From a virus: 64,000 bases of DNA. The position numbers were made by a program, and so were the translations under genes. Shown here one piece after another: positions 8,411-16,100 of the stretch; positions within the stretch are counted from its first letter, which is position 1, and every line of letters starts with the position of its first letter. The notes under the pieces are model-generated. The model had not been told where the DNA came from. It ran no database searches and worked only from the letters and a program-made list of their open reading frames with translations. The stretch covers positions 30,416 through 94,415 of the IMG/VR virus record IMGVR_UViG_3300008267_000011; one strand, 5' to 3'.

Positions 8411-10623
8411 TGAGTTCGTTATCAAAATTTATAGTAGAGTCCCTTCTCAAGGAAGCGGGTGAGCAAACAACAGTTCTGTTCCCTGGAGGATTCAAGCCAC
8501 CTCATGGAGGACATCTGGAGTTAGCAACACGCTACGCCGAGCAGCCTAATGTTGGGCAAGTTATCATACTCATTGGCCCTGAGCCAAGAGAAGGTATTAC
8601 TAGAGACCAAAGCATTGCTATATGGAGAGAGTTAACTAAGAACAACAGCAAAATTCTTATCCAAAAAACCGAAGTAAACAGCCCGCTAGCAGCAGCATAT
8701 AAGTTTTTAGAGACAGCTAAACCGGGATCCTATGCACTTGCAGCAAGTTCAAAGGGAGACGACTACAAAAGAGTCCAGCAATTTGTTGCAGGACACCAAC
8801 CTGGAGCAAAGTACGCAAAAGAAGGTGTGGAAGTTGTAGAGCTTCCGTTGGATACTAAACCGTTAGTCTACAAAGATAGGTCACCAAAAGCAGAAAAGTA
8901 TGTACCAGGAAAGAGTGAGAATGGAAAGGGAGTTAGCGCTAGTATTTTGAGAGCTGACTTAAAGAATGGAGATCAAGAAGCTTTTGCAACAAACTATCCA
9001 AACGTAGCAGACAAAGGAACTCTTGATAGAGTGTTTGGTATTTTAAAAAAAAAGCTATCTGAAGAGATCCAACCTAGCGATTTGTTTTCCAAAATGAAAA
9101 TGAGATTTAAAGACTTCCTTCAAAAAGTCAATCAAGAAAAAGAGGAAACAAAGCAAGCATTCACCCTTATCGCACAGGCAGCCCAAGGGAAAAGAAAACT
9201 CACTCCAGAAGAGCAAAAGCAGGTTGGAGAGCAAATGAGAGATGTTCTTAAAACAATGGGAATTGGAGCAGCCACAATGCTACCAGGAGGAACGATATAC
9301 TTCTTAATAATCAAACTATTGAAATTGGAAAAATACACAATGCCATCGTCTTTCATAACCGAAAAGGTGCAATTAAATGAGGGTGGTGGAGCAGGTCACT
9401 TAGCTCATCCGTATGAGGACTTGGAGCTAACCTTCGCAGACATTAAGGAAATGATAAAGGCTGCCTTATCAGGCAAACTAGAATATGCACAAGAAAAGTT
9501 AGACGGTCAAAACCTATTAGTTACTTACAAGGATGGCAGAGTTAGAGCAGCAAGAAACAAAACTGAGCTCAAGAATTATGGCCAAGAAAGTAAGACAATT
9601 GAACAAGTAGCCGAGAAATTTGCAGGTAGAGGAGCTATACAGGCAGCCTTTGTTGAAACTATGCGTGACTTAGAGTCAGCAATTAACAAGCTAGACAAGA
9701 CACAAAAAGAAACTTTCTTCAAGAATGGACAGAGGTTCATGAACTTGGAGATCCTCTATCCCGACACACAAAACGTGATTCCTTATGGAGCAACTTTAAT
9801 TAGAATGCACCACTTTAAGGAGTATGATCAAAATGCAAAAGAGGTTGCAACAGATAACAAAGGCGTAGAGTTGCTTCAAAGAGCATTCGACAATGTACAG
9901 GCACAAGAGTCTGATCAAAAAACCTTTGAAATCGGAGTCACAAACCCAGCAACAATTAAGCAAGATGCAGACTACGCTAGCCAAGAAAAGCAATTCATTG
10001 CCATGGCTGATGACGTTAAGCGAAAATATAACCTTGGCGATGAGACTAAGGTGAGTGAGTATGTTAAAAAATACTGGACTGACTTTGTCAAAGATAACGC
10101 AGAGCGTTACAATTACGAAGTTCCTACAGATGTACTAGATATGGTTGTAAATCGTTGGGCATTTACTGACAAATCCATCTCTTTACCAAACGTAAAAGCT
10201 AAAATAGCTAATGAAGAGTTTGCAAGTTGGTTTATCAACTTTGACAAAGGATCAAACGTAGAAGAGGTTAAAAAAAGAATACTGAGACCTATTGAGCAGT
10301 TGTTCCTAAAATTAGGAGTTAGGGTGTTAAAGAACATTGAGAACCTAACAGCAGTTAACCCAAACGACTCTACAAAAAAGATTAAGCAAAGCGTATCTGC
10401 AGCAATCAGAGGAATCCAAGACGCAATCAACAACGAAACTATTGCAGACAACGATAAGGCAATTAAGTTTTTAAGACGTGAATTGGGAAGATTAAAAGAC
10501 ATTGGAGGCTTTGAAGCTATTGTTCCGACTGAGGGGGTAGTATTTAGATATAAGGGTAAGCTGTATAAGCTTACTGGAGCCTTCGCACCCGTTAACCAAT
10601 TATTAGGCTATTTAAGATTTTAA
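8410..10623 (+). CDS. nucleotidyltransferase-polynucleotide ligase fusion, possible injected head enzyme
   Basis: The 737 residues hold several modules. Residues 1-16 resemble a capsid-targeting tag with cleavage-like sites FIVE/S and LLKE/A. Residues about 20-220 form a HxGH-superfamily nucleotidylyltransferase, with GGFKPPHGGH (H32, H35) and a later VSASILR matching the ISSTxxR motif. Residues about 257-310 contain a hydrophobic segment, IGAATMLPGGTIYFLI, resembling LETM1-like domains. Residues about 335-737 carry covalent nucleotidyltransferase (ligase) motifs: K363-L-D-G (motif I), E447 in FMNLEI (motif III-like), E708-G (motif IV) and K720-L-T-G (motif V). A helical insertion of about 250 residues separates motifs III and IV. 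RNA versus DNA substrate cannot be told. It may repair or modify nucleic acid ends. Confidence 0.75.
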   Translation: MSSLSKFIVESLLKEAGEQTTVLFPGGFKPPHGGHLELATRYAEQPNVGQVIILIGPEPREGITRDQSIAIWRELTKNNSKILIQKTEVNSPLAAAYKFLETAKPGSYALAASSKGDDYKRVQQFVAGHQPGAKYAKEGVEVVELPLDTKPLVYKDRSPKAEKYVPGKSENGKGVSASILRADLKNGDQEAFATNYPNVADKGTLDRVFGILKKKLSEEIQPSDLFSKMKMRFKDFLQKVNQEKEETKQAFTLIAQAAQGKRKLTPEEQKQVGEQMRDVLKTMGIGAATMLPGGTIYFLIIKLLKLEKYTMPSSFITEKVQLNEGGGAGHLAHPYEDLELTFADIKEMIKAALSGKLEYAQEKLDGQNLLVTYKDGRVRAARNKTELKNYGQESKTIEQVAEKFAGRGAIQAAFVETMRDLESAINKLDKTQKETFFKNGQRFMNLEILYPDTQNVIPYGATLIRMHHFKEYDQNAKEVATDNKGVELLQRAFDNVQAQESDQKTFEIGVTNPATIKQDADYASQEKQFIAMADDVKRKYNLGDETKVSEYVKKYWTDFVKDNAERYNYEVPTDVLDMVVNRWAFTDKSISLPNVKAKIANEEFASWFINFDKGSNVEEVKKRILRPIEQLFLKLGVRVLKNIENLTAVNPNDSTKKIKQSVSAAIRGIQDAINNETIADNDKAIKFLRRELGRLKDIGGFEAIVPTEGVVFRYKGKLYKLTGAFAPVNQLLGYLRF

Positions 10624-10624
10624 T

Positions 10625-10930
10625 ATGAAACTAAAAAAATTAATTCCTCTAGAGGAAAAGAAAGAGGCGATAGCCTCATCACCAGCAACTAACCTAACTC
10701 TTCACTTTGACAAAGGCTTTCAAGCTGTAGGTGAAGAAGGTACTCCTGAAGCAAACTTTACTATTAGCATCAGTAGTGTTGGTGGAAAGGAGTTCTTTCG
10801 TGGGGTAGGCGATAGTGCTGAAGCTGATAAAATTACAGAGGGTGTTAAGTTGGAATTACGCAGAGCAATGCGTAAGTTCGATAAACACGTTCAGCATATA
10901 CTAGATAAATACAAGTTTCATACAAGATGA
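10625..10930 (+). CDS. small tagged protein, putative internal head protein
   Basis: A 101-residue protein starting 1 base after the ligase fusion. Its N-terminus MKLKKLIPLEEKK belongs to the tag family seen on many proteins here. The expected LREA cleavage site is changed to LEEK, so processing is less certain. The remainder (FTISISSVGGKEFFRGVG, then a helical, basic C-terminus) matches no family I know. Packaging in the capsid is inference from the tag. Confidence 0.55.
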   Translation: MKLKKLIPLEEKKEAIASSPATNLTLHFDKGFQAVGEEGTPEANFTISISSVGGKEFFRGVGDSAEADKITEGVKLELRRAMRKFDKHVQHILDKYKFHTR

Positions 10931-11415
10931 GTTATTACGTTACGACCAACAAAAAATCCTTTACAGAGCATTCTGAAGGCGAAGTCTGGGAAGAGTCAGG
11001 CAAGACATGGACTATTCGAAATGGTGTCAAGCGCACCGTGTCTAAGATGGAATCTTTCCGCAAACAAATTATTACTCCAATCGCATGTCCACACTGTGGA
11101 ATGAAGATGGAAAGTCCAGTGCACAAGTGGGCTTGGAACACACATAAGATGTGTTTTAATTGCGTTGTAGACATGGAACATGAGATTATGAAGGTAGGTA
11201 GACTTGAGGAGTATCAAAACGCTCTATTTAAGGCAAACATGGAATCTTTCTATGGAGACCTAGAGCAGTTTGTTCAAGAGTTTGCAAAAGAAAAAACAAC
11301 CGTTTTCACCGAAGATGGTGTAAAAGAGAACTGGGTTGATAACAGTGGTAAAGTGATAGAGGAGATAGGTAAGAAAGAATTAGAAGCACTAAAATCAAAA
11401 ATTGAAGAGGTATGA
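10927..11415 (+). CDS. zinc-ribbon protein, unknown function
   Basis: A 162-residue protein overlapping the preceding stop (ATGA). Two cysteine pairs, C54-P-H-C57 and C76-F-N-C79, form a probable zinc ribbon in the middle. The C-terminal third is helical and acidic (LEQFVQEFAKEK, then KKELEALKSKIEEV). It has no capsid-like tag. Small zinc-ribbon proteins in phages often bind nucleic acid or host transcription machinery, but nothing here decides that. Confidence 0.55.
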   Translation: MSYYVTTNKKSFTEHSEGEVWEESGKTWTIRNGVKRTVSKMESFRKQIITPIACPHCGMKMESPVHKWAWNTHKMCFNCVVDMEHEIMKVGRLEEYQNALFKANMESFYGDLEQFVQEFAKEKTTVFTEDGVKENWVDNSGKVIEEIGKKELEALKSKIEEV

Positions 11416-12023
11416 CGGATGCAATTTGGGTTGCAATAATCGGAGGGGTAATTGGGCCCGTAATTGTATTATCTATCAAGTGGTGGTTTGACCATAAGAT
11501 GGGTAAGAAAAAGACTGATATGGTCACTGAGGCGTTGTTAGTTGGAGACTTGATCACTAACAAATTAGACTCAGTTAAGGAAGAGTATGGAGCAGACCGT
11601 GTATGGATTAGTCAATTTCACAACGGTGGTCATTTTTATCCAACCGGAAAGAGCATAGCTAAGTTCAGTATCTTTTATGAGACTGTATCAGCAAACGCAC
11701 CATCTCTCCAACTCAACCTAAAAAACATTCCAGTAGCACTATTCTCAAGAAGCTTCAATCAACTACTATCTCACAACATAATTCACATTGAAGACTTCAA
11801 AGATGAGACTGTAGCAACTTATGGATTAAAGTACTTTGCAGAAGAGTATAAAACAAAGTCGCAATATTTATATGCGATAAAGAGCTTTGAAGGAAAGTTC
11901 ATAGCTATTTTAGGGATTGACTACACAACTAGAAAGCACAAGCTAACCCATGAAGATGATGATGAGCTAATGAGAATTGCAACATCGCTTGGTGGAGTAC
12001 TAGCAGGACATTTAAAGGTATGA
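11412..12023 (+). CDS. membrane-anchored GAF-like domain protein
   Basis: The 203-residue protein begins with one membrane segment (residues about 4-22, AIWVAIIGGVIGPVIVLSI) followed by a basic stretch, predicting an inner-membrane anchor with a cytoplasmic C-terminal domain. That domain (about 45-200) has a GAF/PAS-like pattern: an alternating core around ADRVWISQFHNGG, a middle helix, and a final GVLAGHL helix. GAF domains bind small ligands or mediate dimerisation. No output domain is fused, so sensing or host-membrane interference is speculation. It is translationally coupled on both sides (ATGA overlaps). Confidence 0.5.
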   Translation: MTDAIWVAIIGGVIGPVIVLSIKWWFDHKMGKKKTDMVTEALLVGDLITNKLDSVKEEYGADRVWISQFHNGGHFYPTGKSIAKFSIFYETVSANAPSLQLNLKNIPVALFSRSFNQLLSHNIIHIEDFKDETVATYGLKYFAEEYKTKSQYLYAIKSFEGKFIAILGIDYTTRKHKLTHEDDDELMRIATSLGGVLAGHLKV

Positions 12024-12544
12024 CAAACGAAGAATCAAAAGGGCTTTGGGCAAACATACGAGCTAAAAGAGCACGTGGTGAGAAGCCTGCCCGTAAAGGT
12101 TCAGATGCCTACAACAAAGCAGTAGCAGCTGCTAAAAAGATCAACGCTACAAACGAAGAGCGTGAGGAAGAAAAAGACAGACCAGCACAAACAATTACAA
12201 CTGGAACAAAGGCAGCAATGCCAGTAGGTTGGTACGAAACTACAATGTGCGAGACTTGTGCAATTGCTCTACTAGAAGACATTAAAGCTGGTAAGTTTCC
12301 ACTTACAGAAGCCGAGTACCAAGGACGTAAAGTTCCACTTGGCAAGCCTATGAGAGGCGATGTCAAGAAGTTCAAGGTATATGTCAAGAAGGGAGATAAA
12401 GTTGTTAAAGTTAACTTTGGAGACCCTAACATGAAAATAAAAAAGTCAAATCCAGAAAGACGTAAATCATTCAGAGCAAGACACCGTTGTGCCACTCCAG
12501 GTCCAAGATGGAAAGCTCGTTACTGGTCTTGTAGAAAATGGTAA
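12020..12544 (+). CDS. conserved basic phage protein with Cys/His-rich C-terminus
   Basis: A 174-residue, strongly basic protein coupled to the upstream gene. The N-terminus (LWANIRAKRARGEKPARKGS) is a small basic module common in phage proteins. C77-E-T-C80 and a C-terminal patch with H155, C157 and C171 (RHRCATPG and YWSCRKW) could together form a zinc site. From memory, the C-terminal VNFGDPNMKIKK...SFRARHRC...YWSC pattern recurs in many marine T4-like phages without assigned function. DNA binding or head association is plausible from the charge, but unproven. Confidence 0.55.
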   Translation: MTNEESKGLWANIRAKRARGEKPARKGSDAYNKAVAAAKKINATNEEREEEKDRPAQTITTGTKAAMPVGWYETTMCETCAIALLEDIKAGKFPLTEAEYQGRKVPLGKPMRGDVKKFKVYVKKGDKVVKVNFGDPNMKIKKSNPERRKSFRARHRCATPGPRWKARYWSCRKW

Positions 12545-12550
12545 TCAAAC

Positions 12551-13132
12551 ATGATTAAGTTAGGAAAAATACTACAAGAGGCTTCTAAGACTGGAGCAAT
12601 GACTGGAACGCAGGAAAGAGAGCTTAGCACAGGCTTACGTAGCATACATTGGAAGCATGCGGATTTTGAGCGTTATGCAATAAACAGCTCCACACCTCAC
12701 AGTACTATTAACTTTGGTGGATGTGGTATATTTGCAAAGTTGCTTTATTACAATATGCGCAAATATTTAAACATAACACCAGAAATCATTTGCATTGACC
12801 TAGATGAGCATCAGATAAGTCCAGGGGAAATTAACGATTACAAGACCGTACAGGAGTATAATGAAGACGGCAATATGTGCATACACATAGTGTTAAAGTT
12901 AGGCGATAAGTACATAGACTCATCAGGAATACATGCTTTTTCTTGGTTTGAGCAACAAGTGTATCGTCATCCTCTTTGTCAACAAGAAGGAATGACAATA
13001 CAAACATTAACTAGATGGTGCGCATCAAGCAACAGCTGGAACCCTACATTCAATAGATACAACATCGGAGACATAAATGACGATATGGTCAAAGTGATGA
13101 AATTTGCAAAAAAAAGCGGAATAAAAAAATAA
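12551..13132 (+). CDS. tagged protein with papain/transglutaminase-like Cys-His-Asp pattern
   Basis: A 193-residue protein with N-terminal tag MIKLGKILQEAS; gp21-type cleavage would fall after E10 (LQE/A). The body shows the order expected for a papain- or transglutaminase-fold hydrolase. A Cys sits at the start of a helix (GGC58GIFAKLLYYNM), a strand carries a His (CIH112IVLKLGDKY), and an Asp follows in YID123SSG. If real, it would be a protease, amidase or acyltransferase delivered with the genome. The family call rests on motif order only. Confidence 0.5.
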   Translation: MIKLGKILQEASKTGAMTGTQERELSTGLRSIHWKHADFERYAINSSTPHSTINFGGCGIFAKLLYYNMRKYLNITPEIICIDLDEHQISPGEINDYKTVQEYNEDGNMCIHIVLKLGDKYIDSSGIHAFSWFEQQVYRHPLCQQEGMTIQTLTRWCASSNSWNPTFNRYNIGDINDDMVKVMKFAKKSGIKK

Positions 13133-13138
13133 CTAAAC

Positions 13139-14158
13139 GTGCCATATAAAGTTAAAAAGCAAGGAGACAAGTACGTGGTATACAAAAAAGATACTGGTAA
13201 ACGTGTAGGCGCTACTGCTGGAAACAAAGAAGCATTACGAAAGTATATGGCAGCCTTGCACATAAACACTAAAGAATCGACAATGAAATTAAAAAACCTT
13301 CTTCCCGAAGACGCAGCCACAGACGTCCAAGACCTTATTAAAAACGTATCTAACTACGAAGAGTTTGTTAATAAACTAGGTCAGTTAGCGCAAGACCCTA
13401 AAGTACAAGCTTTCTTGAAATCTGGAAAAGCAGACGGAGATCAGACAGATGATAAGTTTACAGCAACATCGAAAGCGATTCCTGTAAAAGAACTAAGACC
13501 AACTCAAAATGAGATTGACGTAGACGGATCGCTAAAATGGCCTCTAACCAAACCTGACTCACTCAAAAACTGCTTACAGAAAGGACCAATAACAATTAAA
13601 GCACCAGTTGTCACATACAATGGAGAGTTTATTATAGACGGTCACCACAGATGGAGCCAACTGTACGCCATGAACAAAGAAGGGCAGATCAATTGCGTAG
13701 ATTTAACAGGACCTAAGATGGACCCAATCCAAGTACTAAAAGTAGTTCAGCTTGCAATAGCAGCTGACCTAGGTAAGGTACCAGTAGCTACAGTCAAGGG
13801 AAATAACTTACTTAAACTCGATGGTAAGCAAGTAGCAGAGTACGTAAAGAAGACTATTACTGGAGATTGTGTAAAGGTATTTAATACAATGCGTAGTGCT
13901 GCATTAGGCAAACTCGATCCTAACAGCATAGCAGGTAAGGTGATTGTTCCAAACGTCATGGAGATGAAAAAAACATCACAACCAGCACCAGGAGCACCAA
14001 AGAGAGATGTAATGCCTCAGACAGACGATGCTACAAACGCTATGAGTATGATTGCAAAAGGTGCAGTAAACTACAACGATCCTTACGTAGCTGAACAAAA
14101 ATTACGTAGAGCAATTCGCAAAGCAATATTGCAAGAAGTCAAAAGACTAAAAAAATAA
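13139..14158 (+). CDS. ParB/sulfiredoxin-like domain protein with internal tagged start
   Basis: The frame opens with GTG at 13139 and gives 339 residues. Residues 1-48 (MPYKVKKQGDKYVVYKKDTG) form a small basic module often found alone in phages. At M49 (ATG at 13283) a second N-terminus, MKLKNLLPEDA, matches the capsid-tag family. The real product may therefore start at 13283 (291 aa), or the two parts may be fused. The central region has a ParB/Srx nuclease-like signature, IIDGHHRWSQLY near residue 165, typical of ParB-fold proteins that bind nucleotides or cut DNA. The C-terminus is basic and helical (RRAIRKAILQEVKRLKK). No helix-turn-helix partner is visible. Confidence 0.6.
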   Translation: MPYKVKKQGDKYVVYKKDTGKRVGATAGNKEALRKYMAALHINTKESTMKLKNLLPEDAATDVQDLIKNVSNYEEFVNKLGQLAQDPKVQAFLKSGKADGDQTDDKFTATSKAIPVKELRPTQNEIDVDGSLKWPLTKPDSLKNCLQKGPITIKAPVVTYNGEFIIDGHHRWSQLYAMNKEGQINCVDLTGPKMDPIQVLKVVQLAIAADLGKVPVATVKGNNLLKLDGKQVAEYVKKTITGDCVKVFNTMRSAALGKLDPNSIAGKVIVPNVMEMKKTSQPAPGAPKRDVMPQTDDATNAMSMIAKGAVNYNDPYVAEQKLRRAIRKAILQEVKRLKK

Positions 14159-14186
14159 GTTTAACCAAACCCCACGTAAATGGAAG

Positions 14187-14399
14187 GTGATAGTAGACAA
14201 CAAGAAAATATCGAAACAGACCTTAGCGACCTGGTGCATGATGCTGGCTCTATTCTTCAATCCTCTTGGATTCGACGTAGTCCAGTACTGGCTAATTGCC
14301 TTAACTGGGAGTCTATGGAGCGCCAATATTGCTTTGTATTGTGTGGCGGGACTATTCTTTGGGCTATCCATCTTGCTACGCTGTTTATCTAAACAATGA
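14187..14399 (+). CDS. small two-span membrane protein
   Basis: The 70-residue frame starts at GTG 14187 (no in-frame ATG lies between the upstream gene's end and this point). It has two hydrophobic helices, about residues 12-30 (TLATWCMMLALFFNPLGFD) and 45-65 (IALYCVAGLFFGLSILL), joined by a short loop. I recall similar small proteins in marine T4-like phages, without a known role. A competing frame at 14180 (ATG) has no such features and was rejected. It could be holin-like by topology, but nothing else supports lysis. Confidence 0.5.
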   Translation: MIVDNKKISKQTLATWCMMLALFFNPLGFDVVQYWLIALTGSLWSANIALYCVAGLFFGLSILLRCLSKQ

Positions 14400-14400
14400 C

Positions 14401-14407
14401 TATTTAT
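14401..14407 (+). promoter_or_regulatory. TATTTAT box (putative late promoter)
   Basis: TATTTAT lies 11 bases before the ATG at 14412, two bases after the preceding stop. If it is a -10 element, transcription would start at or next to the ATG. Confidence 0.5.
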
Positions 14408-14411
14408 TAAC

Positions 14412-14690
14412 ATGAACACGAACCCAAAAACATTAGTAGCCGTAAAGTGGGCCGACCTAAAGACATCGTCAGACTTAACAGATTTCATATTAGATCAAAT
14501 GCAAGACGGTGATCAAAACGCACAAAGCTATATAACAAGACAATGGTTAGCAGGCACACTCACAGCATTAAAGGATCTTGATTCTACAATTGAAGATGAG
14601 GAAGACTTTGATCCAAAGCTAACAAGAGAGCTTGCGGAAGTAGCAAAGGTCGTTACCGCAAAAGGAATACAAATAATTTTAGTAGAATGA
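14412..14690 (+). CDS. hypothetical acidic protein
   Basis: A 92-residue, helical, acidic protein (TIEDEEDFDPKLTRELAEV) directly behind a TATTTAT box. I see no motif, tag or membrane segment. Its stop overlaps the start of the next, tagged gene (ATGA), so it is the first gene of a small late block with 14687 and 15094. Confidence 0.55.
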   Translation: MNTNPKTLVAVKWADLKTSSDLTDFILDQMQDGDQNAQSYITRQWLAGTLTALKDLDSTIEDEEDFDPKLTRELAEVAKVVTAKGIQIILVE

Positions 14691-15094
14691 AACTGATCAA
14701 CCTAATACCTCTAAGAGAGGCAGACGAGCCAACTTCACCAGAATTGATCGCTACTCCTTACTTCCGTGAATTTCAAACAGCTCATGGATACAAGCCATTG
14801 TTTAAGTACTTAGGTACAAAGAGCGAGGAGATGATCTTTGTTGCTGACTTAACAGAATTTGGCATGCTAGATTTGATCATCAGCGATGCAAAGCTTGTTG
14901 CTAAGATAACGGAGAAGACTGCAATCTTTGGAATCGTATACACTCTAACTGGATTAGAGCGTTTTGATGCAACTGTTTGTGCAATGAAACAAAAGGATGG
15001 TGTTATCGAGCGTATCACATTCGATAACAAAGACAAGAAAAATTTTGGAGCAGCACAAACAAACTTCTTAAAAGTAATTGAAGACCAAAAGTAA
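14687..15094 (+). CDS. tagged protein, putative internal head protein
   Basis: The 135-residue protein starts MKLINLIPLREADEP, the clearest copy of the tag; gp21-type cleavage would fall between E11 and A12 (LRE/A). The mature part would be about 124 residues of mixed alpha/beta structure (EMIFVADLTEFGMLDLII; FGIVYTLTGLERF) with no family I recognise. By analogy with T4 IPI-III it could be packaged in the head and injected. It is translationally coupled to both neighbours. Confidence 0.6.
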   Translation: MKLINLIPLREADEPTSPELIATPYFREFQTAHGYKPLFKYLGTKSEEMIFVADLTEFGMLDLIISDAKLVAKITEKTAIFGIVYTLTGLERFDATVCAMKQKDGVIERITFDNKDKKNFGAAQTNFLKVIEDQK

Positions 15095-15759
15095 TGTTTA
15101 AAGTACTAGACTATAAATTAGTACCACATCCATACATTAGCGAGCCACTACCAGACGAATCAGTATTTGAAAGGTTAGTGGCTCCTGAATTTTTTGATAG
15201 GTTTGGCTACGAGCTAACCTACATCGAAAGCCTCTATCATCAACACAACAACATACCAGGACACGTACTAGTGCCAGGAAGTCCTACAGATGCAGCAGCT
15301 TGCATACAGGACTGGATGATACAGGAACAACAACATCCAAACATTTTCTTAGATCATTGCCATCTTAATACGAGATATGCTTACAAAGGAGAAGCGTTAG
15401 AGCAGTTAAAAAGGCTTAGCAAAAAGTACCCACGGTTGGTAAAGATTCTAAACATTAAACCAAAATACATGGTTGATTTTTGTGTGGATTACATTACGGA
15501 CGGAAAGGTAGTTGAGTTGGTTCACATAGAGCACGACTTCCATGAATTTGAGCAGTACAAGAGCCATATTGCTTTTTGCGAAGTTCTTATAGCGGAGGCA
15601 AATTGGGGTAAGGTCTACAAAGATTTAAAGCCGTTTTTCGAGACAGAATACAACTACGATGAGTATGCACAAGCGCAGTACAAGGCAAAATACTTTGGAT
15701 TTGATAAGCTAGACTACTTACATGAGCCAAAAATGTTATCGTATAAGAAGGTTTACTGA
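15094..15759 (+). CDS. hypothetical protein
   Basis: A 221-residue soluble protein with many aromatic and His residues (for example LYHQHNN, LDHCHLNTRY and VHIEHDFHEFEQY). It has no capsid-type tag, membrane segment or motif that I can assign. The His/Asp/Glu-rich stretches could bind metal, but no known catalytic pattern is complete. It overlaps the previous stop (TAATG) and ends the small late block before the box at 15760. Confidence 0.55.
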   Translation: MFKVLDYKLVPHPYISEPLPDESVFERLVAPEFFDRFGYELTYIESLYHQHNNIPGHVLVPGSPTDAAACIQDWMIQEQQHPNIFLDHCHLNTRYAYKGEALEQLKRLSKKYPRLVKILNIKPKYMVDFCVDYITDGKVVELVHIEHDFHEFEQYKSHIAFCEVLIAEANWGKVYKDLKPFFETEYNYDEYAQAQYKAKYFGFDKLDYLHEPKMLSYKKVY

Positions 15760-15766
15760 TATTTAT
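15760..15766 (+). promoter_or_regulatory. TATTTAT box (putative late promoter)
   Basis: TATTTAT overlaps the preceding TGA region and lies 23 bases before the ATG at 15783. It heads the block 15783, 16097, terminase. Confidence 0.5.
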
Positions 15767-15782
15767 TTAAAAACCACATAAA

Positions 15783-16100
15783 ATGCGTATAAAAGAATCA
15801 CAATTTAGAGCACTTGTTCGTAGAGAGATTAAAGCTCTTTTGGAAGCTAACGAAGAAGAGCCAGAAATGACTGGAGCTCCAGAAGCAGGCGCTGAAGAAC
15901 AACCAGAACCAGAACAAGAAGAGGTTAGCAAAGCTACAAGAATGGCACAAAAGCTTGTTGAGAAGATCAAACAAGATAGCGAACTTACATCAGCTGAGTC
16001 TATCCAGGATATGTTTGTTGTGTTTATTGAATCAATGGGATTCAGCAACGAAACAAAGCTTAGAATTTTACAAAGCGTTAAATCAGAAACGATCCGATGA
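15783..16100 (+). CDS. acidic tagged head-associated protein
   Basis: A 105-residue protein with an amphipathic N-terminal helix (MRIKESQFRALVRREIKALLEA) whose end fits the prohead protease rule (LLE/A after E21). An acidic Glu/Pro linker (about 23-48) and a compact helical domain follow (SIQDMFVVFIESMGFSNETKLRIL). The layout of helix, acidic linker and small domain is typical of prohead core proteins. It lies two genes before the terminase and overlaps the next gene (ATGA). Its exact T4 counterpart is unknown. Confidence 0.55.
   Translation: MRIKESQFRALVRREIKALLEANEEEPEMTGAPEAGAEEQPEPEQEEVSKATRMAQKLVEKIKQDSELTSAESIQDMFVVFIESMGFSNETKLRILQSVKSETIR

Noticed and set aside
11864-11872. TATTTAT within the GAF-like gene
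   Set aside because: It is in the middle of a coding region with no start nearby, and occasional chance copies are expected in AT-rich DNA.
14180-14392. ATG-started frame of 70 residues
   Set aside because: It overlaps the GTG frame at 14187, which has two clear membrane helices and the better protein character. The ATG frame is featureless.
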